This document shows positions 58,496 through 64,000 of a DNA stretch of 64,000 nt, piece by piece; the first letter of the stretch is position 1; every line of letters begins with the position of its first letter. A model generated the notes under the pieces. That model was not told the DNA's origin, did not search any database, and saw nothing but the letters and a program-made list of their open reading frames with translations. Origin of the DNA: Podocnemis expansa (lineage: Eukaryota > Chordata > Testudines > Podocnemididae); the NCBI GenBank assembly GCA_007922195.1, contig ML681964.1, positions 8,244,213-8,308,212 on the forward strand. The letters run 5' to 3'. A program made the translations under genes and the position numbers.

Positions 58496-59734
58496 TAACA
58501 CAAAGTTGGGAGGTGTTGTTAATACAGAGAAGAATCAGGATAGCATACAGGAAGACCTGTATGACCTTTTAAATTGTAGTAATATGGACAGAATGAAATT
58601 TAATAATAGAAAGTGCAATGTCATGCATTTAGGGATGAAAGACAAAATTGTTTTGCTGTAAGCTCAGGACGCATCAGGAAGCAACAGAGGAGGAGAAGGA
58701 CTTGAGTGTATTGGTTGATCGCAGTATGACTATGAACCACCCATGCGATGTGGCTGTGAATAAAGCTAATGCAGTCCCAGGATGCATCATATAAAGTATT
58801 TCTAGTAGAGTTAGGTAAGGGTTAGTAACATTATATGAGGTGCTGGTAGGAGCTCATATGGAATATTGTATGCAGTTCTGGTCCTCCAGGTCTAAGAAAA
58901 ATTAATATAACCTGGAACACATGCAGGGAAGAGCTACCAGTATGATCTCTGGAATGGAAAACCTGCTTTCTTGAGAGGAGATTCAAAGAATGTGTCTTGT
59001 TTAGCCTATCCCAAAGAAGGTGGAGGGAGAAATATGATTACTGTCTGTAAATAAATCAGAGGGATAACCACCAGGGAGGGAGGGGGAATTATACAAGTTC
59101 AGTACCAATACGGGCACAAGAACAAATGGATATAAACTGGCCATCAAGAAGTTTAGACTTGAAATTTGGCACAGGTTTCTAACTATCAGAGGAGTGAAAT
59201 TCTGGGATAGCCTTCCAAGGGGAGGCGTGTGGGCAAAAAAACCTAGCTGGCTTCAAAACTGTGCTTGATAAATTTATGGAGGGGATAGTATGATGTGAAC
59301 AGCATAGTTTGGCAATTGACTACGATTTGATTATTGGTGGTAGTGGTGCCAATGTCTGGTGATGGGACATTTTATGTTATTAGTTCTGAGTTATTATAGA
59401 GACTTCTTTCTTGGGTGTATGGCTAGTGATCTTACCTACATGCTCAGAGTTTAAATGATCATAATATTTTGCATCGGGAAGGAATTTTCTCCCAGGGCAG
59501 ATTGGCAAAGGCTTTGGGGGAGGTGAGGAGGATTGCCTTCCTGTATAGCATGAGGCACAGCTCACTTGCTGGTAGAGTCTCTATACTTTAAAGTCTTTAA
59601 ACCAAGATTTGAGGACTTTAATAATTCAGTCATAGGTAAGACTATTATTACAGGAGTGGGCGGGTAAGGTTCTGTAACCTGCCTTATGGAGGAGGTCAGA
59701 TAAGATGATCATATTGCTTCCTTCTGACCTTCTA
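58496..59734 (+). pseudogene. CR1 LINE ORF2 end and 3' UTR
   Basis: Continues the interrupted RT: TKLGGVVNTEKNQDSIQEDL, MKFNNRKCNVMHLG (58498-58660), then a diverged thumb region with CMQFWSS-like and YNLEHMQGRATSMI-like blocks near 58870-58950. The 3' UTR with CR1 blocks (GGGAAGGAATTTTCTCCCAG, CTTCTGACCTTCTATG) runs to about 59734. It closely parallels the 22343-23525 copy. Non-functional. Confidence 0.88.
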
Positions 59735-60030
59735 TGGGCTAGTCGTCACTGATGGCAGCAAATTTGCCACCATCAGATAGATCTTCACAATTGATTGATA
59801 AGGTCTGTGAGGACCTGCTCAGCCAATCAGGAAGTCAATCACTGAAGACCACCCTGTTGAATGGAGCTGCATGGAATTGAAGGGAGAGTATTTCCCTTTA
59901 ATTTAGTGCACTGAAGACACCACAGTAAGAAGGTGGTAGGCAGTCAAAGGGAGACACAAGGTAGCATAAGTATTTTATGTGGCTCCCTTTGACTTCCGCT
60001 GAAATCCCTCTGTGATGTAGATCAGCCCTG
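59735..60030. mobile_element. Hairpin MITE at the CR1 3' end
   Basis: Starts GGGCTAGTCGTCACTGATGG and ends GTAGATCAGCCCTG. The terminal hairpin is CTGATGGCAGC...GCCACCATCAG. It inserted where the CR1 tail reads TTCTATG followed by AGAGTCTATT. Same family as 30788-31090. Confidence 0.78.
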
Positions 60031-61079
60031 AGAGTCTATTAATTGTTGTCAACCAAATGACTGGATTTGTAGTGACTAGATATCCCAATTTTATAGGGAC
60101 AGTTCTGATATTCATGGCTTTTTCTTATATAGGTACTTACTACCCCCAGTTCCTATCCTGATTTTTCACACTTGCTATCTGGTCACTTTAACTGGATTTG
60201 ATCTGTGACCTAGACGTGAAAGCCTGTGCATGCTATTAGTAGTTCCTGAGTTGATTCTGAGAAAGTATAAATATTCTATAAAATTCCCAAATGTGTCTGC
60301 CAATTCCCTGCTCTAATTTATTTAAAATAACAAGAAGATGTAAATACCTTGTATATGTTTGCTTTTCAATTGATGCTTAGTAACACAAAAGGAGTAAAGC
60401 TTCTTTACTTAACTATTCCTGAATGTATATGTGCTACCGGGCACTGCACAATCAACTGGCAGATAAGTACCTATCAGAAAGTCATAACATCATTCAGTGG
60501 CTACAGAGCAGCCTTTTTGGGGGCTGAGGATTCCTCAGGCTCTTAGTTTTGCATGCAAAGCATCCTCATAAAGGAAATTAAATGAAGTGCTCTTCAGATC
60601 TGTCAAGTCTTAATGAGAAGAACTGCTTAAAATAAATTTTAATAAACCATTTAAAGTAATGTTTTAATCAGTTGATGTTTACACCCTTTGTCTTAATAGC
60701 ACTCAGATGAAAAAGATCAATGATTATTTTATTCTGCAGACTATAAAACCTTTAATGGGTGGCATAATCATAAAATCTACAGTTTAAATATGGATGGTTG
60801 GTATTAACCTGTTTTTTAAAAGCTGCAATTAAAGTAAAACAGAATCACTTAAAGAAATTATTTGATTACTATGGTCTGAGGAAGAAAAGAGTGAAGAACA
60901 TTCTAAAGTCATTAATGGTTCTGTTGGTGAGATAAACACATTCACAGGTACTTGCTCGCTGCACTAATCTAGATGAATAAGTGCTTTATTGAATTTATTC
61001 ACAATCTAAGTTTTGTTCTTTCATGGAGAAATTTTCAAGAAGAGACATGGAAATAAGCATGCATGTTTACCACAGGAAA
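60031..61079. other. Intronic sequence, nothing recognised
   Basis: AT-rich, with no coding or repeat assignment. Confidence 0.5.
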
Positions 61080-62215
61080 TTTTACACTGTGACTGAAATT
61101 ATACCTTTGTCACTGTACAGACTCTGGAATAATCGTTATACAAGATATGCCATGTGAGGTATCATTTGAAAATTAATAGCTCACTGGTCAATAATATTAC
61201 AGTGAAAATGGTTGTAGCAACATTATAAGTTAAGTTATGGACTCCCAATGTATGATGTTATTAGCACATGTTCAAAACCACAAAAGTTATTAAACAGGTC
61301 TGTCCAAAGCAGAGGAATATGTTTTTTTTTTCCCCTCAATTTACATATAAGTAGTAAACAGTATCCTCAAGACAGCAGGGGAAACAATTTCAGGAGAGGA
61401 AGCAAACTTGCATTTCAGCAGACACAGGTCAGAGGAAAGAGCATGGGGAACTCTTCACCACAGAACTCCATGTCACCTTCTTCAGTGTTCACATAAAATT
61501 TTCTTCGAGGGGTATTTCTCAGTAGAATCCATGTCAGAGATTCAGTGAGATATAAAAAAGAGGAACAGAGAACCTTACATTAGTTCTCTTTCACCTAAGA
61601 TGACAAAGACACCAGCACCTTTGAGCCCCTGAGAGATCCTGACAAACAGGAAAGGGTCATTCACTACTTTGCTGGAAGACTGTAGGTGAGAAAAAGCATC
61701 TTAAGTTTTGCTTTGAACCAAAACTTCCTTGACAGTGTTTTCCCTTTAATTTTCTTGCAACTGTTATTAAATTTATCCCCCGTACTTTAATTCACAGAAA
61801 ATCCTGTCTTCTTTTATTAATAAACTTGTTTTATTTTTTTAATCTAAACCAAGTCAGTGTTTTGTTTAAACTGAACTGTTTGGTAATGTAACAAACTGAT
61901 TGATAAAATAGCTGACTGTTGAATATTGATGCTTCTCAGGAGTAGTAAACTGTGCATGAGGGGTGGAACAGTGCAGTACATACATTTTGAAGGAAATCCA
62001 GGACTGGAAAGATATTGGGGACACCCTACAGGTAGTGACTAAGGCTGATGAAAGCCAATATGGGAATGGTGTGTTGATAATAGGCTGCTGGTGTCATAGC
62101 TCCTTAGCCAGGACTGCATCTATATGCAGGTGCTCAGGATGTGACCTATATGCCAATAGTCTGTCTGAGAGGGGCCCAAGTGGGACCTATAATAGCAAAG
62201 TATCGTGAAGCATCC
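61080..62215. repeat. Possible LTR-derived sequence
   Basis: It contains GAGGTATCATTTGAAAATTA and a poly-A-signal-like TTAATAAACTTGTTTTA near 61819, an arrangement I associate with reptile LTR elements. Ends are not defined and no internal retroviral domain is visible. Confidence 0.25.
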
Positions 62216-62686
62216 AAAATTATGGGACATTTGTTCAGATAGCCCCTCATCGATCTGGATTGTGCCCTAGAATGTACACATACAAATAATTTCTTAGCAT
62301 AGTTACCTCTTTCAGTGTGCATATATATTTAGCAGAATGTTCGTGCTTTTATTTAAGAATTTGGCCTATACTACACATTTTAACCCATGATGATAAATAA
62401 ATAAGAGCTGAGATTTTCTTCCCTTCCCACAATTTTAAACAATAGTGATTTTGGCTTGGAAATGACACATGGTAAGGAACACATTCATCTAATCTGTCTT
62501 GCAATGACTCATAAAATGGAATATTTTTATAGTTGTTGTCACTTTCTTCTTTTTCATCTATTCCTCCATATAAGGATGATGTCTGTACAAAGGGTTCATT
62601 GGTGAATTTTTAAGTGGCTAAAGAGCCCAATTTGTGTCCAAACGATATTCCTACAGAGGTGGCAGGTGTAATCTTGAAGGAGACGG
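62216..62686. other. Intronic sequence, nothing recognised
   Basis: AT-rich spacer next to the minus-strand LINE. Confidence 0.45.
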
Positions 62687-64000
62687 TTATTGGCTAGAAT
62701 GTTGCATCCTTTCTTTACTCCTTTGTTGTTTCCCTTTGTTGTGAGCATGTGTGTTCTTTTCAAAATAGGCTATAGCTTGGTTTATGGCATGGTGCCACTG
62801 TTCTGTTGCATGCCAAGTCCTCCCAGTTGTTGGATTGATGCCACCCTTTTTAAGGTATACCTTCAGTATGTCTTTGAAGGACTTTCTCTGTCTTCCATAA
62901 ACCCTTTTTCCATGACTTATCTGAGAGAGGACTTGCTTTGGGTGGCAAGTGTCAAGCATCTGTACACAGTGGCTGGTCCAACAGAGTTGGTGTTTTATGA
63001 TCTGTGTTTCTACACTGCTGATATTGCTGCATCAGTCTCCCCACTGGAACCTGAGTATCCTCCTAAGAAAGCATTGCTGGCCACTTGAGATGTCATCTAC
63101 AGGTCACCCAGGTCTCAAACCCACAGAGGAGGATAGGGATGACAGCTCCCTTGTAGACCAAGATCTGTGTGCTGTTTGCACATCTCTGTCATTGAAGACT
63201 CATTTAAATAGTCTTCCAAAGGCTGTATTCGCACAGTGAAACCGGTGCTCAATTTCTGTCTCAGTGCTGGCTGCTTGAAAGTGGTGTTTGCCCTGTCATG
63301 GGAAATGGTCCACATTCTCCACAGGTTCTCCTCTGCTAGTGATTTTTGGAACACAAATAGTAGCTTGTGCAGATGATGACTTGTAAAGTACCCTGGTTTT
63401 TCTGATGTTAAGAGACTGAGGCTGTGATAGGCATCTGTAAAAAGATTTAAGGTTTTAAGGTATTGTTTAGGTCAGCCTCGGTATGTGTGCAAAGATGATG
63501 CAATAGTCTCCATATTGAAGGTTAGTGATGCGAATACTCGTGACCTTAGATTTTATTTGCCAATGTCAGAGATCGAAGAGTTGGCTGTCCATGCAATACT
63601 CAATCCTGATTCCTCCATGAAGGCAGTTATGGCTGAGAATCAGGATCATAACAAGGTAAATGGAAAAGAGTGTTGGAGCAGTGACACAGTCCTGTTTGAC
63701 GTCGGTGTGAATAATGAATGGTTTGGTCTGAGCCATTGCACAGATTGGTTGCATTCCATCAAAGAGTAGTCTAATGATGGAAATGAATTTCTGTGGACAG
63801 CCAAGTAGACACAGCACCTTCCACAGGGCACTTGAATTAATAGTCAAAGATCTAGGTTACGTTGATGAATGTCATGAAGAGTTTCTAATGTTGCTTCTTC
63901 TACTTTTCCTGAATATTCCATGTCATGAAGACCATGGTAATTGTACTTTGAAATGGCCTGAAGCCAGACTGTGAAGTGGAGAGAAATTCCTCAAGAAGGG
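62687..64000 (-). pseudogene. Non-LTR retrotransposon RT and C-terminus (not CR1), partial
   Basis: Read from the right edge on the minus strand: SQSGFRPFQSTITMVF; an FINVT-IFD block matching RT motif A; LLGCPQKFISIIRLLFDGM; DVKQDCVTAPTLFSIYL; then ITNLQYGDYCIIFAH at the catalytic site, where YADD is expected. Downstream are ASTETEIEHRF, CFLRRILRFQWGD and the end domain QISHGKRVYGRQRKSFKDIL and KVYLKKGGINPTTGRTW. This architecture belongs to endonuclease-RT LINEs common in turtles and many invertebrates; I cannot fix the clade (RTE- or L2-like). Frameshifts, stops and the altered active site make it dead. The 5' part lies beyond the window. Confidence 0.8.

Larger units (their letters stand above)
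43538..64000 (+). other. ZNF385D: ZNF385D intron 2 (partial, phase 0)
   Basis: Starts at GTAAGT and runs past the right edge. No downstream ZNF385D exon (zinc-finger region) is seen in the remaining 20.5 kb. Confidence 0.85.

Overview
The window is nuclear DNA of an amniote vertebrate, most probably a turtle. Two small coding exons match the 5' end of ZNF385D, and nearly everything else is AT-rich intron full of transposable-element remains. The turtle assignment rests on the repeat mix: CR1 LINEs, an ancient MIR, many palindromic 'foldback' repeats, hairpin elements with GGG-TGTCTACAC-like ends, and a repeat built from ATTTCGAAAT units that I associate with turtle genomes from memory. A crocodilian is the main alternative.

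Gene layout (+ strand). Positions 1-158 read as the leader of a short ZNF385D transcript. The first coding exon covers 159-180 (MRNIMYF plus one base of the next codon) and ends at a GTAAGT donor. A 43.2-kb phase-1 intron follows (181-43394). The second coding exon is 43395-43537, with a pyrimidine-rich acceptor and a GTAAGT donor. The rest (43538-64000) is the next intron. Together the exons encode the first 55 residues of the short isoform, ahead of its zinc fingers, which lie outside the window. The leader holds six upstream ATGs. Two of them share a reading frame that crosses the splice junction and overlaps the main start.

Repeats. Intron 1 is fairly quiet to about 11 kb. A dense block at 15.4-23.5 kb holds an LTR-like element carrying a foldback repeat (itself split by a GC-rich insert), a hAT element and a pogo/Tigger-like element, followed by a CR1 interrupted by a three-hairpin MITE. 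A second block at 26-33 kb has a CR1 end, a striking 445-bp hairpin element, several shared-terminus MITEs and a hAT with a perfect 8-bp target duplication. Further on are a MIR, an antisense CR1 spanning its ORF1/ORF2 junction (36.3-37.9 kb) and GC-rich composites at 39-41.5 kb. Intron 2 has two adjacent Tigger-like MITEs, a nested hAT, a foldback repeat with a perfect 12-bp target duplication, a hAT with an internal minisatellite, a long decayed CR1 (about 53.6-59.7 kb) broken by two GC-rich insertions, and the end of a different non-LTR retrotransposon on the minus strand running off the right edge.

I see no intact gene other than the ZNF385D exons, no tRNA or rRNA gene, and no prokaryotic-type system. 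The GC-rich islands that give long open frames are transposon bodies, not exons or convincing CpG islands. The most unusual observations are the junction-spanning uORF, the ATTTCGAAAT hairpin element, and the foldback family with 11-12-bp target duplications.
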